From contig NZ_CP059563.1 of the NCBI RefSeq assembly GCF_014054725.1, positions 1,267,749 to 1,331,748 of the forward strand: a stretch of DNA of 64,000 nucleotides. The letters are read 5' to 3'. The notes beneath the pieces were generated by a model, which did no database searches, was not told the origin of the DNA, and saw only the letters and a list, made by a program, of their open reading frames with translations. Origin of the DNA: Conchiformibius steedae. Lineage in GTDB: Bacteria > Pseudomonadota > Gammaproteobacteria > Burkholderiales > Neisseriaceae. A program made the position numbers and the translations under genes. This document shows positions 19,268 through 28,152 of the stretch, in pieces (the stretch's first letter is position 1; the number at the start of each line of letters is the position of its first letter).

Positions 19268-21052
19268 TTACTCCTGATACCAAGTTGTGTTTTTTAATCT
19301 TGTATTAAACCACGGATAATTAACACCTTTATTTTTTAATTCAATAATAAAGCGAGTTAAAATTTTTGCACCATCTTCTGAATTTTCAGCCAACAAACAA
19401 GCTCCCGTAAAACCATCTGGTTTTTTATCCCAATTATCAACTTTTCTTAATTGCTCAACTAAGGTCTCCATAACAGAGATTTGCTCGTCCATTGTTAATT
19501 GTTGAATGGCATTTTGGGTATTTTGTGAACCTGTTCTTGATGTAATTTTAAGTAAGATACTTAAAGCGTCTTGAGCTTTTTGAGAAAGTTGAGCGGTATA
19601 AGCATTTAACGGTATAGTTTCTCTGGATAAATAAATCGCTGCTCGCAAATCAACATCAGATAATTTTGGCTCTAACTTTGCCCATTCTTTGATAAATGTT
19701 TGAATGAATTTATTTTCAGAGAGATCTGATAAATTTTGCTCATTGTTATTTTCCAGATCTTTTAATAATTCAGAGTTACCCTCTTTTTCATTGATACTCT
19801 GATAAAATTTTGTTACCACATCAGAATCCACGCATCGTTCAAAAATTACCAATTTGGTAATAATCGCTTCCTCTAACGGTATTTGACGCTTGTTTGCGAT
19901 TTTGGCACGCATTTTAATAGTATTTAAAATACGTTTTACAATTCTAGGATTACCGTGAATATTAGGTGAATTTGCTAATAAAGGCGCTATTCTGTTCGCT
20001 CGTTCAAAATCTGCTAATAGAGCTTGATTATTTTGTTCTTCAATAGTTTGGATCACTTCTTCTGGACTTAAGGATTGACTTTTCCAAGAGTGTTGCAAAT
20101 GAATTTCTAAAAATTGACGTAAGATTGATAATTTTTCGGTTGGCACTTTTTGATGAATGGCATACAGCATATATAAATACGCACGAATTTCAAGAACGCC
20201 CGCTTTAGGTACACGAATAGGAATCTGAATGAGCTTGTCCAAATAATCAATTTGATGACGATATGATAAATCTTTATAATGTTCGGCAACTGAATGGCGA
20301 ATCATTTCTTCGTCAGCTGCGATAATAAAAGCTGTATGATTTAAGAATAAGAATAAACGAATGGCTTCTAATGTTTGAATAGCATTAGCAGGTAGACAAC
20401 GGTCAAGGTTATCAATCACAATAACCAACTTTTTACCTAAGTCTTGTAATATCTCACCATATTCTTTTCTAAACTCTTCAATTTGTTGTGGTGGAGTTTG
20501 CCTTTCCTTGTGCTTGATAAGATTTTTTCCTGAATCAACAATGTTTTTTCCTGTTTCTACAACTTGTTTACTTTCTGTTTCATCTTGAATACCATCCAAA
20601 GCATTTTGCGCTGTTCCAAATATTTTAGAAACCAAACCAAAAGTAGGAAAACCTGCTACTAAAGCAGCTCCCTCTGCAAGCAAACCTGTCAAACGCAGAC
20701 CATCAATTCTGGCTAATAAATTTTTGGATTTTTGCAAGATGGTTTCGTTATCTTTGGCAGCCTGAATCAAATGGCTTGCAATAGTTTCTAAAAGTGCCGC
20801 TCTGGCATCATCAAATCCCTGATAAAGCCAAGCATCAAATTTAATTACAATCCACTCATCAGGTTTGATTTGTTGCTCAATCAAATTTAACAGGGAGGAT
20901 TTGCCCACGCCCCAGTTACCAAAAACACCTATTGAAACTGGTAGCATAGCTTCCGTTTCCAATATTTCAGTAATAATTTGGGATACTTCACCAAAATTGA
21001 GATAATCTTCTTTAGATTCAGTATCTGACCACATTAAATTACTCTCACTCAT
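19268..21052 (-). CDS. qatA: QatA: KAP-family P-loop NTPase of the Qat defence system
   Basis: First gene of the operon. The 594-aa ATPase has Walker A GNWGVGKSS (45-53), a Walker B region KLVIVIDNLDRC (about 208-219) and the large helical insert of KAP NTPases between them, containing a moderately hydrophobic stretch (about 121-146) that may contact membrane. KAP proteins are thought to act as NTP-driven switches, and QatA is required for phage resistance in studied Qat systems. The ATG at 21052 has AAGG upstream; a TTG at 21061 is a weaker alternative. Strongly AT-rich. Confidence 0.88.
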   Translation of the reverse strand: MSESNLMWSDTESKEDYLNFGEVSQIITEILETEAMLPVSIGVFGNWGVGKSSLLNLIEQQIKPDEWIVIKFDAWLYQGFDDARAALLETIASHLIQAAKDNETILQKSKNLLARIDGLRLTGLLAEGAALVAGFPTFGLVSKIFGTAQNALDGIQDETESKQVVETGKNIVDSGKNLIKHKERQTPPQQIEEFRKEYGEILQDLGKKLVIVIDNLDRCLPANAIQTLEAIRLFLFLNHTAFIIAADEEMIRHSVAEHYKDLSYRHQIDYLDKLIQIPIRVPKAGVLEIRAYLYMLYAIHQKVPTEKLSILRQFLEIHLQHSWKSQSLSPEEVIQTIEEQNNQALLADFERANRIAPLLANSPNIHGNPRIVKRILNTIKMRAKIANKRQIPLEEAIITKLVIFERCVDSDVVTKFYQSINEKEGNSELLKDLENNNEQNLSDLSENKFIQTFIKEWAKLEPKLSDVDLRAAIYLSRETIPLNAYTAQLSQKAQDALSILLKITSRTGSQNTQNAIQQLTMDEQISVMETLVEQLRKVDNWDKKPDGFTGACLLAENSEDGAKILTRFIIELKNKGVNYPWFNTRLKNTTWYQE

Positions 21053-21061
21053 AAAATACAA

Positions 21062-21104
21062 GCCTTATATTATAAGGCACTTTCAACAAACATTTGAAAT
21101 GTTT
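21062..21104 (-). promoter_or_regulatory. Two 17-bp palindromes at the qat promoter
   Basis: Immediately upstream of qatA are two perfect 8-1-8 palindromes: gccttatattataaggc (21062-21078) and aaacatttgaaatgttt (21088-21104). On the minus strand the first contains TATAAT and the second overlaps where a -35 box (TTCAAA) would sit, 18 bases away. They look like operators over a promoter, although the implied leader is very short. Confidence 0.45.
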
Positions 21105-21168
21105 TTATGATGATAAAGTTGTAGGAAGTTAGACTTTTATTCCCACTTTTTACGCCTACTGCGTTGGC

Positions 21169-21205
21169 ATTTTTATGCCGATATGTTCAATATCGGCATA
21201 AAAAT
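21169..21205. terminator. Terminator after ssb
   Basis: A perfect 16-bp stem (atttttatgccgatat / atatcggcataaaaat) with a five-base loop. The stem ends are A/T tracts, so it works as an intrinsic terminator on either strand. It ends ssb transcription and insulates the qat operon. Confidence 0.8.
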
Positions 21206-21279
21206 CCGCCTCGTATTCACAAAAATTGGCAATCAAGTCATCAATCTTATAAATACAGGTTCTTATATATATATGGAAT

Positions 21280-21807
21280 TCAGAATGGAATATCGTCGTC
21301 GATATCTTCCACTGGCGGGGGTGCAGATACGGCGGGGCGTTGTTGCGGCGCAGCGGGTGCGTCATACGATGCGGGTAGCGGCGGCGGGGCATAAGCTGTT
21401 GCGGCAGGCGCGGCGGCAGATGATGCACCATAAGACTGACCACCATCATACGGGGCGCTGCCACCACCGTTGTCGTTTTTACCGCCGAGCATTCTCATTT
21501 CGTTGCCGATAATGTCGTAAGCAGTGCGCTCAATGCCATCTTTGCCTGTGTATTTGCGGCTTTGGATTTTGCCTTCAATATACACCAAACTGCCTTTTTT
21601 CAAATACTGTCCGGCAACTTCGGCAGTACGGCGGTACAGGGTAATATTGTGCCATTCGGTTTTGCTGACCTTTTGTCCCGTTTGCTTATCGGTCCAGCTT
21701 TCATCGGTGGCAATGGAAAAATTGCACACCGCTTCGCCGTTGGGCATATAACGCACTTCAGGGTCGCGCCCCAAACGTCCAACCAATATCACTTTGTTTA
21801 CAGACAT
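21280..21807 (-). CDS. ssb: Single-stranded DNA-binding protein
   Basis: Homotetrameric SSB protecting ssDNA in replication, repair and recombination. The 175-aa product has the OB-fold domain ([20 protein letters not shown] to about 110), a Gly/Ala/Pro-rich linker, and the acidic tip DIDDDIPF that recruits partner proteins. It sits five bases after the MFS gene, a pairing seen in Neisseria. The region downstream is where the qat island is inserted. Confidence 0.97.
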   Translation of the reverse strand: MSVNKVILVGRLGRDPEVRYMPNGEAVCNFSIATDESWTDKQTGQKVSKTEWHNITLYRRTAEVAGQYLKKGSLVYIEGKIQSRKYTGKDGIERTAYDIIGNEMRMLGGKNDNGGGSAPYDGGQSYGASSAAAPAATAYAPPPLPASYDAPAAPQQRPAVSAPPPVEDIDDDIPF

Positions 21808-21812
21808 AAAAC

Positions 21813-23207
21813 TTATTCTCCTGATAAAATGGAACGCAGCGCGGTTTCATCTGAACCCTGCTGCAGAATTTTCACGAACACAGTTTGCCCGTCTTCGCTG
21901 AATGCCACGCTTTGCACACCCGCCAGCGTTTGAATATCGCGGGCGAGTGCGTCCAAATCACGGCGGCGCGTTTCCGGCACGGCTGCCACCATATTTCTAA
22001 CGGGCAAAGGCGCAGGCGATGCCATTGCCAACACCAGCCACAACGCCGCCAGCGTGCAGCAAAAACCAAACGTACCACCGTAGCCATAAAGCGCATACAT
22101 TTTACCGCCAATCAAACCGCCCGCAAACACGCCTACCGACTGCATGGTATTGTACACGCCCATTGCCGTGCCTTTTAAATCAGCGGGGGCGATTTTAGAC
22201 ACCAGCGAAGGCATGCTGGCTTCCAAAATATTAAAACCGATAAAGTACACAATCAGGCACAGCGCAATCGCCAGCACCGAACCCGTGGCAAACGCCAGTA
22301 CCGCCTGCGCCGCCAACACCAGCACAATCCCACACACAAATACCGGTTTGAGTTTATTGCGGGTTTCGCCGATGATAATCGCGGGTACCATCAGCACCAA
22401 GCCGATTAAAGTGGCAGGCAGATACACTTTCCACAATTGTGCCTTGTCCCAGCCCAATTGCTGAAACGCCAAAGGCAGGGTGGTAAACATCGCCATCAGT
22501 CCCGCTTGCAGGGCAAAAATCCCGTAATTCAAACGCAGTAACTGACCATTTCCCAATACTTCGCCAATGCGCCCTGCTTGGGCTTGGGTGTCTTGGTGCA
22601 GGCGCGAGCGCAGCGGATTGGGGGTAAAAAACGCCACCACCGCCATGCTTGCCAAAGTTAATCCACCCATCAGCGCAAACAAACCGTTTACCCCAATTAA
22701 ATTGCTTAATATAGGCGACAACACCAATCCCACCGAAAAGCTCAAACCGATGGTTAAACCCACCATAGACATGGCGCGGGTGCGGACTTCTTCGCGGGTT
22801 AAATCTGCCAGCAATGCCGTTACTACAGCACTGACTGCGCCTGCACCTTGTAAAGCACGCGCCGCAATCAGCATTGGCAGGCTTTCAGCGGCAGCGGCTA
22901 AAAAACACCCTGCGGCAAACACGGTTAAACCTGCATAAATCACGGGTTTGCGTCCCCATTTATCGGAAAGCATACCCAAGGGCAGTTGCAAAAAGGCTTG
23001 TGTGAGTCCGTACACACCCACCGCCAGCCCCGCCAAAGGCGCCCATTCGGCAGGCGAAGCCCCTGCGGGCATCAGGCTGTAGGCGTGCAGCGACAGCACG
23101 GGAAGAACCAAAAACATGCCCAACATACGCAAGGCATACACGGCAGCCAGCGAAGTGCTGGCGCGCCATTCGGCGGGAAACATTTGGATTGCGGATTTTC
23201 GTGCCAT
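21813..23207 (-). CDS. MFS transporter with C-terminal ferredoxin-like domain (YajR type)
   Basis: A 464-aa drug:proton-antiporter-like permease with about 12 transmembrane helices, the MFS motif A in the loop after TM2 ([11 protein letters not shown]) and a motif-C-like stretch in TM5. After TM12 a soluble domain of about 65 residues ([25 protein letters not shown] onward, split here by domain) has the beta-alpha-beta pattern of the YAM domain of YajR. Substrate unknown. Linked to ssb by a five-base gap. Confidence 0.85.
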   Translation of the reverse strand: MARKSAIQMFPAEWRASTSLAAVYALRMLGMFLVLPVLSLHAYSLMPAGASPAEWAPLAGLAVGVYGLTQAFLQLPLGMLSDKWGRKPVIYAGLTVFAAGCFLAAAAESLPMLIAARALQGAGAVSAVVTALLADLTREEVRTRAMSMVGLTIGLSFSVGLVLSPILSNLIGVNGLFALMGGLTLASMAVVAFFTPNPLRSRLHQDTQAQAGRIGEVLGNGQLLRLNYGIFALQAGLMAMFTTLPLAFQQLGWDKAQLWKVYLPATLIGLVLMVPAIIIGETRNKLKPVFVCGIVLVLAAQAVLAFATGSVLAIALCLIVYFIGFNILEASMPSLVSKIAPADLKGTAMGVYNTMQSVGVFAGGLIGGKMYALYGYGGTFGFCCTLAALWLVLAMASPAPLPVRNMVAAVPETRRRDLDALARDIQTLAGVQSVAFSEDGQTVFVKILQQGSDETALRSILSGE

Positions 23208-23312
23208 CGAATCGTGCTCTAAAGCGGACGGAATGCGGATTATACGCGAAATTACGCCACCGTTTGCAGCGGCAGACAGATATTTTTATTAAGGCATGGG
23301 CGTGGTTTGGCG

Positions 23313-23345
23313 CAATAAAAAAGGCACGGTGGAAAACCTGTGCCT
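23313..23345 (-). terminator. Terminator after the CDP-alcohol phosphatidyltransferase-like gene
   Basis: On the minus strand the stem aggcacaggt / accgtgcct is followed by a run of six T, just downstream of the gene ending at 23372. Confidence 0.75.
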
Positions 23346-23371
23346 GTATGTTGCGAATGGACTGTGCGGGC

Positions 23372-24019
23372 TTATTCGTTGTCGTTATCGTCGGTAACGG
23401 CAGCGGTTTGGGCTGCACCGTAACCGCGCAAACCGTTTTGCATACGCACCCAGCAGGTGTATGCAGTCGCGGCAACGGCAAGCCATACCAGCAGTTGCGC
23501 CGCCCAATTTAAATTGCCTGCCACTGCATACCACACCGCCAGCACCGCCAACACCACCATGCGGTCGCCACGCGCCATCGGACCGTCTTCGCGGCGACCG
23601 TGAAAACCGTGTACCTTGCCCAGCAAGCCCACGCTTTCGCACACTGCACCCAACCAAATCAACACCCCCACAGGAAACGCACCCGCCAACCACGTCATCG
23701 GCAGCCACAATGCCGCGTCTGCCGCCAATGCACCCGCTTCCGCCCAATATGCGCCTTCAGCCGATTCCTGCATAAAATCCTGCGCCATCAGCCCGTCCAA
23801 CACATCCAATGCCAAGCGCAACAACAACCACACGGGCAACAGCCAAAACAGCCACGCCGTTTGATGGAGCAGTGCCAGCAGCAACCCCACCACCAAAGAG
23901 CCACCCGCCGCCGCCCAAGTCAGCTGGTTGGCACTGATGCCCCGATTCACCAAAGCCTGTGCGGGTGCTTTCAGCCATTGGCGCAATTGTGGTTTCAAGT
24001 AGTGGCTGGTCAGTATCAT
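23372..24019 (-). CDS. CDP-alcohol phosphatidyltransferase family protein, degenerate active site
   Basis: A 215-aa polytopic membrane protein of the CDP-alcohol phosphatidyltransferase fold, similar in layout to YnbA/PgsA-like proteins. The family signature D-x2-D-G-x2-A-R-x8-G-x3-D-x3-D aligns at D72, D75, G76, A79 and G89, but the Arg is Gln (Q80) and the last two Asp are Ala (A93, A97). These residues bind metals and the CDP group, so canonical catalysis is doubtful, unless a shifted set (D81, E94, D101) substitutes. Membrane helices surround the motif. Function not assigned. Confidence 0.75.
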   Translation of the reverse strand: MILTSHYLKPQLRQWLKAPAQALVNRGISANQLTWAAAGGSLVVGLLLALLHQTAWLFWLLPVWLLLRLALDVLDGLMAQDFMQESAEGAYWAEAGALAADAALWLPMTWLAGAFPVGVLIWLGAVCESVGLLGKVHGFHGRREDGPMARGDRMVVLAVLAVWYAVAGNLNWAAQLLVWLAVAATAYTCWVRMQNGLRGYGAAQTAAVTDDNDNE

Positions 24020-24243
24020 GATTACCTCGTTGAGAAAGATGGTATGAATAATATCCCATCATAGCAAACCGCCACGCGAAAACCAAGCCGAATCCCGCAT
24101 CAAACCTGCTTTTTTCGCCATTACGCCACGCCCACTGTCACGCTATTACCGCAAAGAATTTGGCAAATAACTTTTTGTGATTTGCCAACCCCTGTCGCAA
24201 GTTGCAAAATAAATCCTTTTGATTTGATTTTAGGAGAATCGGC

Positions 24244-25824
24244 ATGGCGCAGACCGCACCCCCGCCCAAATCCGAAAAACGCCTTGACCGCCTGCTCAAC
24301 GGCATTGAATGGTTAGGCAATCTGCTGCCACACCCCGTGGTATTGTTTCTGTTTTTTATCGGCGCATTGCTGCTGGCATCGGCGTTGGGTGCATATTTTG
24401 ACATCAGCGCCATTGACCCACGCCCCGAAGGCGCAAAAGGTCGCGCCGCAGACGGCGTGATTCGCGTGGTTAATCTGCTCAACGGCGAAGGTTTGGCCAA
24501 AATGGTGGAAAATCTGGTAAAAAACTTTACTGGATTTGCGCCTTTGGGTTCTTCTTTGGTGGCATTGCTGGGCGTGGGGATTGCCGAACGTTCGGGTTTG
24601 ATTGCCGCTGCCATGCGCGGAGTGGTGCTGAGTGCACCCCCGCGCATGATTACTTTTGCCGTGGTGTTTGCGGGCGTGATGTCCAATTTGGCGGCAGAAC
24701 TGGGTTATGTGGTGATTATTCCCTTGGCAGGCATGATTTTTTATTCTTTAGGGAGACACCCTTTGGCGGGGATTGCCGCTGCATTTGCGGGCGTATCGGG
24801 CGGATACAGCGCCAACTTGCTGATTGGCACGCTTGACCCAATTTTGTCGGGCATTACCCAACAAGCCGCGCGACTGATTGCCCCCGATTACACTGTGGGC
24901 GTAGAAGCCAACTGGTACTTTATGAGTGTCAGCACCTTTATGATTGTGTTCTTGGGCTTTATCGTTACCGACAAAATCATTGAACCGCGTTTGGGCAAAT
25001 ACGATAAAAACGAAGGTGATGCCGCCCAAGAAGGCATCAATATTGAAAAACTCAACCCCGCCGAAAAACGCGGTTTACGCGCTGCTTTAATCACGGTGTT
25101 GGCGTTGGGTGTGCTGCTGTCCTTAACCGTGTTGCCCGAAAACGGCGTTTTGCGTAACCCCGAAACAGGTAAAATCGCCAATTCGCCCTTTATGCACGGG
25201 ATTGTGGCGTTTATTTTCCTGTTTTTCTCGGCAGCGGGCATTGCCTACGGGCGCGTGGCAGGCACAATGAAAACCACCGATGAAATCATTGACGGCATGA
25301 CCAATTCCATGCGTTCTATGGCATTGTATTTGGTGCTGATTTTCTTTGTATCGCAATTTATTGCTTATTTCAGTTGGAGCAATATTGGTCCTGTGTTAGC
25401 GGTAAAAGGTTCGGAATTTTTGAAAAGCATCGGGCTGACGGGCGGATTGCTGATGATTGGTTTTATTCTGATTTGCGCCTTTATTAACCTGATGATTGGT
25501 TCGGCTTCAGCACAATGGGCAGTAACTGCGCCGATTTTTGTTCCCATGCTGATGCTGGTGGGCTATTCCCCCGAAACCATTCAAGCAGCCTACCGTATCG
25601 GCGATTCGGTTACCAACATTATTACCCCGCTGATGAGCTTTTTCGGCTTGATTTTGGCGGTTGCCATCCGCTATAAACGCGACACGGGTGTTGGTACGAT
25701 GGTGGCGATGATGCTGCCTTATTCGGTGGCGTTTTTAACGGGCTGGAGCTTGCTGTTTTATGTGTGGGTGTTTGTATTCGGTTTACCTGTCGGACCAGGT
25801 GCACCGATTTACTACACGCCGTAA
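24244..25824 (+). CDS. AbgT/MtrF family transporter
   Basis: A 526-aa inner-membrane protein with the AbgT fold: about 9 helices plus two hairpins, with conserved GVGIAERSGLI, SGGYSANLLIGTLDP and SASAQWAVTAPIFVP segments. Members include AbgT (p-aminobenzoyl-glutamate uptake) and gonococcal MtrF (antimetabolite/sulfonamide efflux). Length and family context favour an MtrF-like exporter, but no mtr genes are adjacent. A Shine-Dalgarno AGGAG precedes the ATG. Confidence 0.9.
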   Translation: MAQTAPPPKSEKRLDRLLNGIEWLGNLLPHPVVLFLFFIGALLLASALGAYFDISAIDPRPEGAKGRAADGVIRVVNLLNGEGLAKMVENLVKNFTGFAPLGSSLVALLGVGIAERSGLIAAAMRGVVLSAPPRMITFAVVFAGVMSNLAAELGYVVIIPLAGMIFYSLGRHPLAGIAAAFAGVSGGYSANLLIGTLDPILSGITQQAARLIAPDYTVGVEANWYFMSVSTFMIVFLGFIVTDKIIEPRLGKYDKNEGDAAQEGINIEKLNPAEKRGLRAALITVLALGVLLSLTVLPENGVLRNPETGKIANSPFMHGIVAFIFLFFSAAGIAYGRVAGTMKTTDEIIDGMTNSMRSMALYLVLIFFVSQFIAYFSWSNIGPVLAVKGSEFLKSIGLTGGLLMIGFILICAFINLMIGSASAQWAVTAPIFVPMLMLVGYSPETIQAAYRIGDSVTNIITPLMSFFGLILAVAIRYKRDTGVGTMVAMMLPYSVAFLTGWSLLFYVWVFVFGLPVGPGAPIYYTP

Positions 25825-25908
25825 ATACTGTACATTTCTGTTGTGGTCTGCCCCAAATTTTGGCAGGCAGACCGCTTAAACCACTTTCCCCCAATCACTT
25901 TTTTTAAG

Positions 25909-25985
25909 GTTTCAACACACAGGGCAGCACATAAAGTACAACCCTATGTGTTGCCCTGATTCGGACGGGGTAACACCCCGCCCGA
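25909..25985. repeat. Double-hairpin intergenic repeat, copy B
   Basis: Begins GTTTCAACACAC like copy A at 15673. Hairpin 1 (25920-25958) pairs cagggcagcacata with tatgtgttgccctg; hairpin 2 (25963-25983) pairs ggacggggt with accccgccc around AAC. Layout and end sequences match copy A while stem bases covary. Confidence 0.5.
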
Positions 25986-26052
25986 ACAAACGCTTATTTT
26001 ACCGCCTACCGCCGTAAACGGCGGGATTTCAAACCGAAACCGAAAAGGAACG

Positions 26053-26619
26053 ATGATGAAAAAATCCCTGTTGGCAGCCAGCCTGCTCGCTCTTGCCCTG
26101 CCTGTTTCCGCAGCAGAATACACGCTGGACCCCCACCACACCCACGCCCATTTTTTTATTGACCACTTCGGTGCCAGCACCAATATGGGTTCGTTTAACC
26201 GCTTGAGCGGCGATTTGCAGTTTGACCCCGTCAAACGCAGCGGCAGCATTGATGTGCGCCTGCCCTTGGCAAACCTGCAAACAGGCTCTAAAGAATTTAC
26301 CGCCCATTTGCAATCTGCTGATTTGTTCCACGCCGAAAAATATCCCGAAATGCGTTTTCAATCCACCCGTTTTCATTTTGCAGGACAACGCCCCAGCCAA
26401 ATTGACGGCAAATTGACCATTTTGGGTAAAACCCACCCCGTGCGTTTGAAAGTAAACAAATTCAACTGCTACGACAGCCCGATTTTAAAAACCCAAGTTT
26501 GCGGCGCCGATTTAACCACCACCATTGACCGCACTCGTTGGGGCATGAACTATCTGGTGGACGCAGGCATCAGCAAAAACGTGCGTTTGCATATTCAAAT
26601 TGAAGCAGGTAAAAAATAA
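26053..26619 (+). CDS. YceI family periplasmic lipocalin-like protein
   Basis: A 188-aa secreted protein with a signal peptide (MMKKSLLAASLLALALPVSAA, cleavage after AEY start) and a YceI domain: YTLDPHHTHAHFFIDHFGAS opens the barrel, and the fold runs to the end. YceI proteins bind polyisoprenoids or amphiphiles in the periplasm. An AAGGA precedes tandem ATGs at 26053 and 26056; either may be used. Two Cys residues in the second half could form a disulfide. Confidence 0.9.
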   Translation: MMKKSLLAASLLALALPVSAAEYTLDPHHTHAHFFIDHFGASTNMGSFNRLSGDLQFDPVKRSGSIDVRLPLANLQTGSKEFTAHLQSADLFHAEKYPEMRFQSTRFHFAGQRPSQIDGKLTILGKTHPVRLKVNKFNCYDSPILKTQVCGADLTTTIDRTRWGMNYLVDAGISKNVRLHIQIEAGKK

Positions 26620-26640
26620 ACCTGTGTAAACCATTCCAAT

Positions 26641-26672
26641 CCGTGCAGGGCGCAAGCCTTGCATGGTTTTTT
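26641..26672 (+). terminator. Terminator after the YceI gene
   Basis: RNA stem ccgtgcagggc / gccttgcatgg (11 pairs, two of them G-U) followed by six T. Confidence 0.75.
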
Positions 26673-26694
26673 GTCTTATCAGTAAGGAATCAGA

Positions 26695-27219
26695 ATGAGT
26701 AAAATTGCTTTGGTTGTCGGCAGCTTGAGTCGTCAATCAATCAACCGCGTGGTGGCGCAACACCTCGCCGCGCAAGCCCCTGCAGGCGTGTCGGTGGTGG
26801 AAGTGGAAATCGGCGATTTGCCTTTGTACACACAGGATTTGGATAAAGAAACCGTGCCTGCTTACGAGCGTGTTCGCGCCCAATTGCGTGATGCCGCTGC
26901 GGTTTTGCTGGTTAGCCCCGAACACAACCGCAGCGTACCCGCAGCGCTTAAAAACCTGTTGGACATTGGCACGCGCCCACAGGGACAAAGCGTGTGGTCA
27001 GGCAAAAAAGTGGCGGTGGTAACGGCTTCACCGGGGGCGTACGGCGGCATCAATGCGGGTGTACATCTGCGCCAGATTTTGCAAGCCATGGGCGCAAACG
27101 TGCTGGTTGCCCCCGAAGTGTATTTGAGCCGTGCCAACGCACAATCGCCTGAAGACGAGCGCACCGCCGCGTTTTTAAACAAATTTGCCGCTGCGTTTTA
27201 CGCATGGGCGCAGGAGTAA
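26695..27219 (+). CDS. NADPH-dependent FMN reductase family protein
   Basis: A 174-aa flavodoxin-like flavin reductase (SsuE/ChrR/azoreductase-type fold). The FMN phosphate loop is GSLSRQSIN near the N-terminus and the second flavin-contact region is SPEHNRSVPAALKNLLD. It probably reduces quinones, chromate or azo compounds using NADPH. Preceded by AAGGA and followed within five bases by pirin, with which it is likely co-transcribed. Confidence 0.9.
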   Translation: MSKIALVVGSLSRQSINRVVAQHLAAQAPAGVSVVEVEIGDLPLYTQDLDKETVPAYERVRAQLRDAAAVLLVSPEHNRSVPAALKNLLDIGTRPQGQSVWSGKKVAVVTASPGAYGGINAGVHLRQILQAMGANVLVAPEVYLSRANAQSPEDERTAAFLNKFAAAFYAWAQE

Positions 27220-27223
27220 ACTG

Positions 27224-28117
27224 ATGAGTGTTGATAAAATCATTGCCCGTACCAAAGACGTGGGCGGAATTCCCGTTGCCCGTTTGCTGCCGCAATCCAA
27301 ACGGCGTACTATCGGCGCATGGTGTTTTCTTGACCATGCTGGTCCTGCCGATTTTGCTGTAGATGAAGACGGTATGCAGGTGGGCGCACACCCGCACACC
27401 AATCTGCAAACTTTTACTTGGATGCTGGCAGGCGAAGTGTGGCATCAGGACAGCTTGGGCTACCGTCAGTTGATTCGTCCCAAGCAGGTAAATTTGATGA
27501 CGGCAGGCACAGGCGACCATCACGGCATCAGCCACACCGAACAAACCCCCGAAGGCGTTAAAGCCCTGCACGCCGTGCAATTGTGGATTGCCCTGCCGAC
27601 TGCACAGGACATTCCCCCGTCTTTCCATCATTATCCCGAATTGCCCGAATGGTCGGAAAACGGCGTGGATTATATTTTGACCACCGGCAGTTATGGCGGA
27701 CGTACTGCGCCCACTTTGCAATACAGCCCGCTGGTGGGCGTGGATATTCGCGTCAATCAGGCGCAAACGCTGGAAATCCCTGCCCGTGCGGCTTGGGAAT
27801 ACGGTTTGCTGGTGTTGGCGGGCAGCGTGCGTGGCGAAGACGGACAAAGTTACGGCGCGGACGAACTGGCAGCGTTTACCGATTGCGGCGATGCCGAGCG
27901 CACCATTCGCGTTCATGCCGAAGCAGGCACGCATTTGTTGCTGTTGGGTGGCGAACCGCTGCCGCAACCTGTGGTGATGTGGTGGAATTTTGTTGCCGAC
28001 AGCCGCGAAGCCCTGCGCCGCGCCGTAGCCGATTGGAACAGCGGACACCCGCGTTTTGGCAATATTGATTTGTCGGGAACTGCATTGCAGCGTTTGCCTG
28101 CACCCGAAATGCCTTGA
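27224..28117 (+). CDS. Pirin family protein
   Basis: A 297-aa bicupin of the pirin family. The N-terminal cupin has the metal-ligand His pattern in GAHPHTNLQTFTW and in GTGDHHGISHTE; some bacterial pirins dioxygenate quercetin, others act as redox-sensitive regulators. The ATG at 27224, four bases after the flavin reductase stop and with its Shine-Dalgarno AGGAG overlapping that stop, is preferred to a longer start inside the reductase gene. The reductase-pirin-GST order suggests a quinone or electrophile-handling cluster. Confidence 0.92.
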   Translation: MSVDKIIARTKDVGGIPVARLLPQSKRRTIGAWCFLDHAGPADFAVDEDGMQVGAHPHTNLQTFTWMLAGEVWHQDSLGYRQLIRPKQVNLMTAGTGDHHGISHTEQTPEGVKALHAVQLWIALPTAQDIPPSFHHYPELPEWSENGVDYILTTGSYGGRTAPTLQYSPLVGVDIRVNQAQTLEIPARAAWEYGLLVLAGSVRGEDGQSYGADELAAFTDCGDAERTIRVHAEAGTHLLLLGGEPLPQPVVMWWNFVADSREALRRAVADWNSGHPRFGNIDLSGTALQRLPAPEMP

Positions 28118-28152
28118 TTTTTTAACTATGTTTCTGATTTAAAGGAAAAAAT

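Noticed and set aside
21156..21279. Open minus-strand stretch after ssb reading IDDLIANFCEYEADFY and on
   Set aside because: No start codon of its own outside ssb and it runs through the terminator stem; may be a trace of an older gene but cannot be supported.
27050..28048. Long open frame antisense to pirin
   Set aside because: It lies wholly opposite a well-conserved gene, has no family resemblance or Shine-Dalgarno, and results from GC-rich codon bias.
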